Shown: in pieces, positions 1 through 5,639 of the stretch
Numbering within the stretch: position 1 is the stretch's first letter
How the letters are laid out: each line of letters starts with the position of its first letter
Source: an uncultured Ruminococcus sp.
GTDB taxonomy: Bacteria; Bacillota; Clostridia; Oscillospirales; Acutalibacteraceae
Direction: 5' to 3'
Assembly (NCBI GenBank): GCA_902783815.1
Contig: CACZSM010000173.1
Coordinates: 1-7,268, forward strand
Length of the DNA: 7,268 nucleotides
Made by a program: the position numbers and the translations under genes
The notes under the pieces: model-generated
The model's database searches: none
Seen by the model: the letters and a program-made list of their open reading frames with translations, nothing else
What the model was told of the DNA's origin: nothing

Positions 1-115
1 GACCTGTTTCTTTATCGAGTTCGTATTTGCTTTTGCTTCCTCTTGGAATTTCAATATAAGCGTCAAATCTTTTGGGCGTAATTCTTTCGGGATTCAGTTC
101 GTGCCATACATTCAT
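1..115 (-). CDS. ppa: Inorganic pyrophosphatase (family I), N-terminal fragment
   Basis: Soluble family I pyrophosphatase hydrolyses pyrophosphate to two phosphates in the cytoplasm, pulling biosynthetic reactions such as nucleic acid and aminoacyl-tRNA synthesis forward. Only the first 38 codons are inside the window; the gene runs off the left edge. The translated start reads MNVWHELNPERITPKRFDAY and continues with IEIPRGSKSKYELDKETG. The IEIPRGSKxKYELDKETG segment is the N-terminal family signature, with the conserved Glu and Lys of the active-site region. The start is well supported: GGAGGT at 123-128 on the minus strand lies 7 nt upstream of the ATG at 113-115. A strong promoter sits just upstream. 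The gene diverges from typA. The metal-binding Asp residues lie outside the window, so an intact enzyme is assumed, not seen. Confidence 0.9.
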   Translation of the reverse strand, partial: MNVWHELNPERITPKRFDAYIEIPRGSKSKYELDKETG

Positions 116-159
116 ACAGATGACCTCCAAAATCAAATTTCCGTTTTACGGACAGTTCG

Positions 160-188
160 ATTATATCATAAGATTTCCTGCAAGTCAA
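160..188 (-). promoter_or_regulatory. Promoter of ppa, sigma-A type with extended -10
   Basis: On the minus strand a TTGACT -35 box (183-188) is followed by an exact 17-bp spacer and a perfect TATAAT -10 box (160-165). The -10 is preceded by TGa, making an extended -10. Transcription should start near 153, leaving a leader of about 38 nt that contains the GGAGGT ribosome site. The start point is inferred. Confidence 0.82.
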
Positions 189-241
189 AAGAAATCGGAA
201 ATTTTTCATTCTTTGTGCGGTAAGATTTTTTTGAAAATGAT

Positions 242-270
242 TTGATTAATAAACAAGTTTATGCTATAAT
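242..270 (+). promoter_or_regulatory. Promoter of typA, sigma-A type with extended -10
   Basis: A TTGATT -35 box (242-247), a 17-bp spacer and a perfect TATAAT -10 (265-270) with an upstream TGc form a strong housekeeping-type promoter. The predicted start near 277 gives a leader of about 50 nt. It lies back to back with the ppa promoter, the two -35 boxes being about 53 bp apart. No riboswitch-sized leader is present. Confidence 0.82.
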
Positions 271-326
271 TATCAGATGTTGAAAAATTTCAAAATTCAT
301 GTTACAAGAAATAGAGGGAAGTTTTT

Positions 327-2147
327 ATGGGTCAGAGAGAAAATTTGAGAAATATCGCTATCATAGCACACGTTGACCACGGCAAGACAACACTGGTTGA
401 CCAGTTGTTAAGACAAAGTGGTATTTTCAGAGAAAATGAAGCCGTAGCCGAAAGAGTAATGGACTCAAACGACCTTGAAAGAGAAAGAGGAATTACCATT
501 CTTTCCAAAAATACAGCAGTGATGTATAACGGTATCAAAATCAACATTGTAGATACCCCGGGACACGCTGATTTCGGAGGAGAAGTGGAACGTATACTCA
601 CAATGGTAGACGGTGCTTTACTGCTTGTAGATGCTTTTGAGGGCTGTATGCCGCAGACAAGATTTGTGCTGAAAAAGGCTCTCGGACTTGGCAAGAAGCC
701 GCTTGTCGTTGTGAATAAGATAGACCGTCCCGGCGCAAGACCGGAGGAGGTAGTTGATGAGGTTCTTGATCTTTTCATTGAACTTGGCGCGGATGAAGAT
801 CAGCTTGAATTTCCTGTTGTATATGCTTCTGGCAGGGACGGCTATGCAACACTTGATCCGCATAGTCCCGGAAAGGATATGAAGCCTCTTTTTGAAAAAA
901 TACTTGAAGAGATCCCTGCACCGGAGGGTGATCCGGATGGACCTTTGCAGCTGTTGTTCTCAAATGTTGACTATGATGATTATGTAGGCAGGATAGGCAT
1001 TGGCAGAGTAGAAAGAGGAAGCTGCAAAACCGGACAGAATGTAATGCTTTGTCATAATGACGGTACCTGTAAAAATGCAAAGATAACAAAGCTGTATCAG
1101 TTTGAGGGTCTGAAAAGGGTAGAGGCTGCTTCAGCAGGACTCGGAGATATTGTTGCAGTTTCCGGTATCACAGATCTTAACATAGGTGAAACAGCCTGTG
1201 ATGTTGAGCATCCTGAGCCGCTGCCGTTTGTAAAAATAGACGAACCGACAGTTTCTATGCTGTTTATTGTAAATAACAGTCCCTTTGCAGGCAGAGAGGG
1301 AAAGTATGTTACATCAAGAAATATCCGTGACCGTCTTTTCAAAGAGGTTGAAACGAATGTTGCGATGCGTGTTGAAGAAACAGATTCCGCTGATACATTC
1401 AAGGTTTCCGGCAGAGGCGAGCTTCATCTTTCAATATTGATAGAAACGATGCGCCGTCAGAATTTTGAGTTCCAGGTATCAAGACCAAAGGTAATAATGA
1501 AGGAAATTGACGGTGTAATGATGGAGCCTATGGAGCTTCTTGCAGTTGAAGTTCCGGACAGCTATGTTGGAGCTGTCATGGAGAAGCTGGGTTCAAGGAA
1601 AGCGGAGCTTATCAATATGTCAACGAAGGAATCCGGAACAACGCAGATAGAGTTCCGCCTACCTGCAAGAGGTCTGATGGGGTACCGTCCGGAATTCCTT
1701 ACGGATACCAACGGCAACGGCATAATGAACCATATATTTGACGGCTACGAGCCATATAAGGGTGATATTGCGACCCGTACACAAGGCTCTCTAATTGCTC
1801 ATGAAACTGGTACCGCTACAGGATACGGACTTTTTGCAGCACAGGAAAGAGGAAGATTATTCATAGGACCGGGACTTGAAGTATATGAGGGAATGATAGT
1901 TGGATCAAATCCGAAGAATGAGGATATGACGGTCAATGTATGCAAGAAGAAGCATATAACAAATACCCGCGCAGCAGGATCTGATGAAGCGCTTAAACTG
2001 ACGCCGCCTACTATACTGAGTCTTGAGCAGTGTCTTGAATTCATAGCTGATGATGAGCTTGTGGAGGTCACGCCGAAATCTATTCGTATGCGTAAGGTAA
2101 TACTTAATAAAGAGCAGCGTATGAAGGCTCAGAGTAAAGGCGGCTGA
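327..2147 (+). CDS. typA: Translational GTPase TypA/BipA
   Basis: TypA (BipA) is a GTPase of the EF-G/LepA class that binds the ribosome and is linked to 50S assembly, low-temperature growth and stress adaptation. The 606-residue product is full length for the family (about 605-615). GTP-binding motifs are all visible: P-loop AHVDHGKT at residues 14-21, switch I RGITI at 54-58, DTPGH at 76-80 with the catalytic-type His80, NKID at 130-133, and a G5-like ASG near 167-169. Beta-barrel and EF-G-like domains follow, and the TypA-specific C-terminal part contains GLMGYRPEFLTDTNG at about 449-463. GAGGG at 314-318 lies 8 nt before the ATG, supporting the start. The next gene begins 2 nt after the stop, so the two are very probably cotranscribed. 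Confidence 0.97.
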   Translation: MGQRENLRNIAIIAHVDHGKTTLVDQLLRQSGIFRENEAVAERVMDSNDLERERGITILSKNTAVMYNGIKINIVDTPGHADFGGEVERILTMVDGALLLVDAFEGCMPQTRFVLKKALGLGKKPLVVVNKIDRPGARPEEVVDEVLDLFIELGADEDQLEFPVVYASGRDGYATLDPHSPGKDMKPLFEKILEEIPAPEGDPDGPLQLLFSNVDYDDYVGRIGIGRVERGSCKTGQNVMLCHNDGTCKNAKITKLYQFEGLKRVEAASAGLGDIVAVSGITDLNIGETACDVEHPEPLPFVKIDEPTVSMLFIVNNSPFAGREGKYVTSRNIRDRLFKEVETNVAMRVEETDSADTFKVSGRGELHLSILIETMRRQNFEFQVSRPKVIMKEIDGVMMEPMELLAVEVPDSYVGAVMEKLGSRKAELINMSTKESGTTQIEFRLPARGLMGYRPEFLTDTNGNGIMNHIFDGYEPYKGDIATRTQGSLIAHETGTATGYGLFAAQERGRLFIGPGLEVYEGMIVGSNPKNEDMTVNVCKKKHITNTRAAGSDEALKLTPPTILSLEQCLEFIADDELVEVTPKSIRMRKVILNKEQRMKAQSKGG

Positions 2148-2149
2148 TT

Positions 2150-2986
2150 ATGAATTATGTCATTTTTGATCTTGAATGGAACGGTTGTTACAGCTGCCGT
2201 ACAAAGACAAATATAAATGAGATAATTGAATTCGGTGCAGTCAAGCTGAATGAGGATCTTGAAATAATAGACAAATATCAGATGCTTGTTCGTCCGGAGA
2301 TATCAAAGCGCCTGAACAGTTCTGTAAAATCGCTGACATCGCTTTCGATAGAGCAGCTTGAACACGGTGCGCCGTTTAATTATGTATATAACAAGTTCAA
2401 AAAGTTCTGTGGCAACAGTATTCTTATGACATGGAGTACAAGTGATATTGTATCGCTTGTATCGAATGTTGAATATCACCTTCGTCAGAAAAGGATAGGA
2501 TTTATGACGAAATACGCAGATCTGCAAATGTACTGTCATGATATGCTCGGTATTACAAGCAGTAATGCGCTTGGTTTGCAGCCGGCAGCGGAAATACTCG
2601 GCATAGATTCGGATGAGATACAGCATCATAGGGCACTCGGAGACAGTATATTATCAGTAATGTGTTTCAGAAAGCTGTACCACAGGAATATTTTTGAGAC
2701 TTATATTGAAAATGCGGCAGCTCCGGATTTCTATGAAAAACTGGAATTCCATCCTGTAAACATATATGACCCGGACAGCAAATACATAGATAAAAGCGTT
2801 ATGTTTTTCAATTGTAATGTATGTGGCGCAAGAGCCGAGATAGTCGGCGAATGGGAAGTAAAAAATAAACAGCTTATGACGGTCTGTCACTGCAGCAGAT
2901 GCGGAAACGATTTTCGTCCGAAGATACTGTTCAGGCAGAAGTACGATGGCGTAAGCTATACAAAAAAGATCGTAAATGCGGTATAA
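2150..2986 (+). CDS. DEDDh-family 3'-5' exonuclease with C-terminal zinc-ribbon-like module
   Basis: The 278-residue protein belongs to the RNase T / DNA polymerase III epsilon-like DEDDh exonuclease superfamily, which removes 3'-terminal nucleotides using two metal ions. Visible motifs are Exo I FDLEWN (Asp7, Glu9) at the extreme N-terminus, a likely Exo II Asp99 in TWSTSDI, and Exo III HRALGD (His160, Asp165) near 160-165. The exonuclease fold ends near residue 185. After a linker, residues 222-251 hold CNVC (Cys222, Cys225) and CSRC (Cys248, Cys251), with an extra Cys246, which looks like a four-cysteine zinc ribbon. The start is 2 nt after the typA stop; AAAGG at 2136-2140 lies 9 nt upstream. 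The overall style resembles KapD-like exonucleases, but the substrate (RNA or DNA) cannot be read from the sequence, so I give no gene symbol. A hairpin terminator follows directly. Confidence 0.85.
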   Translation: MNYVIFDLEWNGCYSCRTKTNINEIIEFGAVKLNEDLEIIDKYQMLVRPEISKRLNSSVKSLTSLSIEQLEHGAPFNYVYNKFKKFCGNSILMTWSTSDIVSLVSNVEYHLRQKRIGFMTKYADLQMYCHDMLGITSSNALGLQPAAEILGIDSDEIQHHRALGDSILSVMCFRKLYHRNIFETYIENAAAPDFYEKLEFHPVNIYDPDSKYIDKSVMFFNCNVCGARAEIVGEWEVKNKQLMTVCHCSRCGNDFRPKILFRQKYDGVSYTKKIVNAV

Positions 2987-3038
2987 AAACTGCTGCTGTG
3001 GAGATAACAGGATATCCCTACAGCAGCATTATTATTTT
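2985..3038. terminator. Probable bidirectional intrinsic terminator between convergent genes
   Basis: The arms 2991-3006 (TGCTGCTGTGGAGATA) and 3013-3028 (TATCCCTACAGCAGCA) form a 16-bp stem with one G-T wobble and one A-C mismatch around a 6-nt loop. Rightward transcripts meet a T-rich tract at 3029-3038 (TTATTATTTT). Leftward transcripts meet TTTTT, the complement of 2985-2989. It can therefore stop both the typA-exonuclease unit and the opposing DUF4364 unit. The tract on the plus side is interrupted by A residues, so efficiency may be moderate. Confidence 0.8.
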
Positions 3039-3044
3039 CAGATA

Positions 3045-3422
3045 TCAAAGCAGTTTTCTTTCATAGGCGTATCTGATCTCAGCGCGATAGCCGTCAGTGT
3101 TCCATTTGTCGATATGGTATGTACCATTTTGTTCGGTCATAGAGCATCCCGAGGGAAGAATACAGCTTTCCAGAACCCCCGCGATCTTTTTTGGTGATGG
3201 TATGAATACCTTGTTGTTCTTTTGCTGTACGATTTTAAGCTCCTCAAAGAAATCTTTGATATCGTCGGCGGTAAAATCCCTGATACCATAGTAGGCAATT
3301 ACTTCAATACAGCTTTTTATCAGGCTGAAGCTCTGCATACGGCTGTAATCTACAAGTGAATCAGGACTTTTATAAAAAAATGAGACTTCTGTAAAATTTA
3401 TTACTGATAATTTATCTTTCAT
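3045..3422 (-). CDS. Hypothetical protein, 125 aa, coupled to DUF4364 gene
   Basis: I do not recognise this family. The 125-residue product has no evident signal peptide or membrane segment and is likely cytoplasmic. Residues 33-65 look helical, with TADDIKDFFEELK at about 51-63. A second likely helix, SPKKIAGVLESC at 76-87, is followed by a possible beta hairpin (CSMTEQNGTYHIDKW, 93-107). This helix-helix-hairpin order suggests a small winged-helix-like domain, which is inference only. The gene is very likely real: it overlaps the upstream DUF4364 gene by 11 nt, and AAGGAG (3430-3435, minus strand) sits 7 nt before its ATG, inside the end of that gene, a pattern typical of translational coupling. 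It ends just before the bidirectional terminator. The C-terminus is basic (YAYERKLL). Confidence 0.75.
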   Translation of the reverse strand: MKDKLSVINFTEVSFFYKSPDSLVDYSRMQSFSLIKSCIEVIAYYGIRDFTADDIKDFFEELKIVQQKNNKVFIPSPKKIAGVLESCILPSGCSMTEQNGTYHIDKWNTDGYRAEIRYAYERKLL

Positions 3423-4011
3423 CCAGGTACTCCTTCATAGCATTATGTATCATGACATTATCACCCAAAGCAGAGGCAAGTATAACTGAATACAGCTTTT
3501 CCGGTGCCTGGTGAAAATTTTTTCTGATCCTGTCTGCCTCGCGTCTGTCAGGTACAAAAATATCAAGGGACATAAGATCTCTTATTCCGTCCTGGATCTT
3601 AAGATTGATATTATATCCTCCGCTTTCGAGCTTTGTGATCGTTACAGGATTTTCCTGTTCAGTTTTTTGTCTTTGAAGCAGTCCGACAGTGGCGGCAACA
3701 GCTTTTTGTCTTATCGTAAGAGGAAGCTCATCGTGAAGCTGCCGTGAGATCATTTTTCCGTTGCTGCTGACTGTCATTTCCTTTTTACCCTCGTCAGCAT
3801 AGACTATATTACCGTTATAAAGAAGTTCTGTTATAGCAGAAGCAGCCTCAAAATAATTCGCCATACCGTTTGACTGTATTATCTCCATAAGGTCAAGCTC
3901 AGATACAGGTTTTCCTGCTTTTTCGAGAATATAGCAGATAAGTATGCCTATCTCTTTTGTGTTTCTCAGTCCTCCCGGATCGATTCCGGCGGAAAAGGCA
4001 TTGTATTCCAT
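3412..4011 (-). CDS. DUF4364 family protein (winged-helix-like)
   Basis: The product resembles DUF4364, a Firmicutes family of unknown function with a winged-helix-like N-terminal half. After a short N-terminal tail, a helix with ICYILEKAGKPVSELDLMEI is followed by NYFEAASAITELLYNGNIVY, matching the helix-turn-helix and start of the wing, then the typical ELPLTIRQKA segment. The C-terminal half alternates strands and helices (VTITKLESGGYNINLKI, then a DRREADRIRKNF helix and a hydrophobic helix ending LASALG), as in the family. I chose the ATG at 4009-4011 (199 residues) because the GGGGGT site at 4021-4026 is 9 nt away; the ATG at 4018-4020 gives 202 residues but lies only 1 nt from that site. 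It is the first gene of a two-gene leftward unit and diverges from yebC. DNA binding is plausible but unproven. Confidence 0.85.
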   Translation of the reverse strand: MEYNAFSAGIDPGGLRNTKEIGILICYILEKAGKPVSELDLMEIIQSNGMANYFEAASAITELLYNGNIVYADEGKKEMTVSSNGKMISRQLHDELPLTIRQKAVAATVGLLQRQKTEQENPVTITKLESGGYNINLKIQDGIRDLMSLDIFVPDRREADRIRKNFHQAPEKLYSVILASALGDNVMIHNAMKEYLDER

Positions 4012-4055
4012 TGTATTCATACCCCCGATATCAAAGAAATTAACATCTGAGATAC

Positions 4056-4084
4056 ATTATATCACAAATTTTTTAATTTTTACA
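4056..4084 (-). promoter_or_regulatory. Promoter of the DUF4364 gene pair, extended -10
   Basis: On the minus strand a perfect TATAAT (4056-4061) is preceded by TGa, forming an extended -10. At 17 bp upstream the -35 position reads TGTAAA (4079-4084), only 3 of 6 matches to TTGACA, which is tolerable for an extended -10 promoter. The start is predicted near 4049, giving a leader of about 38 nt. The spacer is very A/T-rich. Confidence 0.7.
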
Positions 4085-4093
4085 GTCTTTTTC

Positions 4094-4122
4094 TTGCCAA
4101 AACAGGAGATTTATGATAGAAT
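4094..4122 (+). promoter_or_regulatory. Promoter of yebC, sigma-A type with extended -10
   Basis: A TTGCCA -35 box (4094-4099, 5 of 6 matches) is followed by a 17-bp spacer and TAGAAT (4117-4122, 5 of 6 matches), with TGa before it. The predicted start near 4129 leaves a leader of about 27 nt carrying AGGAGG. Its -35 is only 9 bp from the -35 of the divergent DUF4364 promoter, so the two polymerase footprints should interfere. Confidence 0.72.
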
Positions 4123-4155
4123 AGTTAAGATACTAATTACAGGAGGCATTTTTGT

Positions 4156-4905
4156 ATGTCAGGACATTCAAAATGGAGTACGATAAAGAGAAAAAAGGAA
4201 AAAACAGACGGCGCAAGGGCAAAGGTGTTTACAAAAATAGGCAGAGAACTTGCAGTTGCAGTCCGTGAAGGCGGCGGTGCTGATCCGGCATCGAATTCAA
4301 AGCTGCGTGAGTGCATAGCGAAAGCAAAGGCAAATAATGTGCCGAATGATAATATTGAAAGAATCATTAAAAAGGCAGCAGGCAGCACAGACGGAGATAA
4401 TTATGAGAATATCGTTTATGAGGGTTATGGTCCATGCGGTATAGCTGTGATAGTGGAGACACTTACGGATAACCGTAACCGCACAGCCGGCGATATAAGA
4501 CATTTCTTTGATAAGTACGGCGGAAACCTCGGAACACAGGGTTGTGTTTCATTCATGTTCAGCCAGAAGGGTCTGCTTGTTATCGAGAAAGAGGATAATG
4601 ACGAGGAAAAGGTAATGGAGGATGCTCTTGAAGCAGGCGCATCTGATTTCAATGCTGACAGTGATGATGTTTATGAGATATATACAGAGCCGGATGAGTT
4701 TGGCGCTGTAATGGAGGCATTGACAGATAAGGGATATGAATTTGTATCTGCGGATGTTTCTATGATACCTTCAACCTATACAAAGATCGAGGATGAGGAT
4801 GCCGCTGCAAAAATGCAGAAGCTGCTGGATGTTCTTGAAGATAATGATGATGTTCAGAATGTATATCATAACTGGGATCAGCCGGAGATGGATGAGGAAG
4901 ACTGA
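4156..4905 (+). CDS. yebC: YebC/PmpR/TACO1 family protein
   Basis: The 249-residue product is full length for the YebC family (about 240-250). It opens with the invariant GHSKW (residues 3-7) and a basic stretch, KRKKEKTDGARAKVFTKIGR. Family landmarks follow in order: YEGYGP at 88-93, TDNRNRT at 104-110, GGNLG at 122-126, and an acidic C-terminus ending in the usual DDVQNVYHNWD-type segment. Members were first described as transcriptional regulators (PmpR). The mitochondrial homologue TACO1 is a translational activator, and bacterial members have more recently been linked to relieving ribosome stalling; which role applies here is not shown by the sequence. AGGAGG at 4141-4146 lies 9 nt before the ATG. 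A promoter upstream and a hairpin terminator just downstream suggest a largely monocistronic transcript, with possible read-through into yunB. Confidence 0.96.
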   Translation: MSGHSKWSTIKRKKEKTDGARAKVFTKIGRELAVAVREGGGADPASNSKLRECIAKAKANNVPNDNIERIIKKAAGSTDGDNYENIVYEGYGPCGIAVIVETLTDNRNRTAGDIRHFFDKYGGNLGTQGCVSFMFSQKGLLVIEKEDNDEEKVMEDALEAGASDFNADSDDVYEIYTEPDEFGAVMEALTDKGYEFVSADVSMIPSTYTKIEDEDAAAKMQKLLDVLEDNDDVQNVYHNWDQPEMDEED

Positions 4906-4924
4906 TCTGATCCGGTTCTGACAG

Positions 4925-4953
4925 TTGAACAATTCTGCACCCCCTTGTATATT
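4925..4953 (+). promoter_or_regulatory. Possible yunB promoter inside the terminator
   Basis: TTGAAC (4925-4930) lies exactly 17 bp before TATATT (4948-4953, 5 of 6 matches). Transcription would begin near 4960, within the 3' arm of the hairpin, so the RNA would lack the 5' arm and leave the GGGGG ribosome site free. In Bacillus subtilis yunB is a sigma-E gene, and this site does not match sigma-E boxes well, so it is a candidate only. Confidence 0.4.
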
Positions 4954-4976
4954 ATGATACAGGGGGTGTTATTTTT
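4938..4976 (+). terminator. Intrinsic terminator after yebC, overlapping the yunB start
   Basis: The arm CACCCCCTTGTAT (4938-4950) pairs with ATACAGGGGGTG (4957-4968), giving 12 bp with a single bulged T, closed by a 6-nt loop (4951-4956). TTATTTTT (4969-4976) follows at once, the classic intrinsic terminator form. It lies 32 nt after the yebC stop. Unusually, its GGGGG 3' arm is the best Shine-Dalgarno site for yunB, and the T-tract runs into the yunB TTG start at 4975. Confidence 0.85.
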
Positions 4977-5616
4977 GAAAAATATCCATGATCGGCGAAT
5001 GACAGTAAGAAAAGGATTTTTTATATTCTTTGTTCTGTTGTGTCTGGCGGCGGCGGTGTTTTTTTTGCTTGAATTCCGTCTGAAGCCTGTAATAGCGCAG
5101 GTAGGCAGGGTACAGGCAAGGAGTATGGCTGTGGAGACAATGAATGGAGCAGTATGCAGCATACTTGAGGAAATGAACATAAGCGGAAGCGATCTTGAAA
5201 GCGTCAGTGTGACCGAGGATGGAAGGCTGAATTCGATAAATACTAATACGGTATTGACAAACAAACTGAAAAATATGATAACTCTGAGGTGTCAGAAGGC
5301 GCTTTCGGAGATAAAAAGCCGAAGAGTGGATATTCCGATCGGAACAATATCAAGGCTTGATATCCTGAACGGTACGGGGCCATCAATTCCGGTGTTCCTG
5401 TCGATGACGGGAACAGTCAGCAGTGATTTTTCCGGAGAATTTGAAAGTGCCGGGATAAACCAGACAGTGCATAAGCTGACAGTTGAGATAACAGCTGAAA
5501 TAAATGTAATAATGCCAATGAACAGCTTTAGCGAGACAGTATCAACAAGTGTACTTGTAGGAGAAACAGTTATAATAGGCAGTACGCCGCTTGCCGTAGC
5601 GCAGAAAGATGATTGA
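4975..5616 (+). CDS. yunB: Sporulation protein YunB
   Basis: The product resembles YunB, a protein of endospore formers made in the mother cell under sigma-E in Bacillus subtilis and needed for efficient sporulation; its biochemical role is not known. With the TTG start at 4975 it has 213 residues. A short basic N-terminus (RRMTVRKG) is followed by one hydrophobic segment at about 15-32 (FFIFFVLLCLAAAVFFLL), an uncleaved anchor or signal, and then FRLKPVI. The conserved core is DIPIGTISRLDILNGTGPSIPV at about 119-140, the GINQTVHKLTVEI region (160-172), and the VIMPMNSFSETVSTSV beta-rich end. TTG was chosen because GGGGG (4962-4966) lies 8 nt upstream. Earlier in-frame starts (TTG 4945, ATG 4954) lie inside the hairpin and have no ribosome site; ATG 4999 is another, less supported option. 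miaB starts 23 nt after the stop. Confidence 0.85.
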   Translation: MKNIHDRRMTVRKGFFIFFVLLCLAAAVFFLLEFRLKPVIAQVGRVQARSMAVETMNGAVCSILEEMNISGSDLESVSVTEDGRLNSINTNTVLTNKLKNMITLRCQKALSEIKSRRVDIPIGTISRLDILNGTGPSIPVFLSMTGTVSSDFSGEFESAGINQTVHKLTVEITAEINVIMPMNSFSETVSTSVLVGETVIIGSTPLAVAQKDD

Positions 5617-5639
5617 AAAAATAATGGAGGGTCATATCT

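Noticed and set aside
281..292. TGAAA-AA-TTTCA dyad in the typA leader as an RNA hairpin or riboswitch
   Set aside because: A 5-bp A/T stem with a 2-nt loop cannot form a stable RNA hairpin, and a leader of about 50 nt is too short for a known riboswitch.
332..1402. Minus-strand open frames opposite typA
   Set aside because: They are antisense shadows: typA is a full-length conserved family member, and these frames have low-complexity, Ser-rich or Cys/His-rich content with no ribosome sites or family likeness.
2976..3291. Short plus-strand frames opposite the 125-aa gene
   Set aside because: They cross the terminator and overlap the minus-strand gene, which has a better ribosome site and coupling to DUF4364; they show no family features.
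4935..4965. Sigma-E promoter for yunB, suggested by GATACAGG at 4956-4963
   Set aside because: It resembles a sigma-E -10 (CATACANT), but the position 13-15 bp upstream reads C/A-rich sequence unlike a sigma-E -35 box, so I cannot support it.
4945..4974. Earlier in-frame starts for yunB (TTG 4945, ATG 4954, GTG 4966)
   Set aside because: The first two lie inside the terminator hairpin and follow C/T-rich sequence with no ribosome site; GTG 4966 is part of the stem and Shine-Dalgarno sequence itself. TTG 4975 has GGGGG 8 nt upstream.
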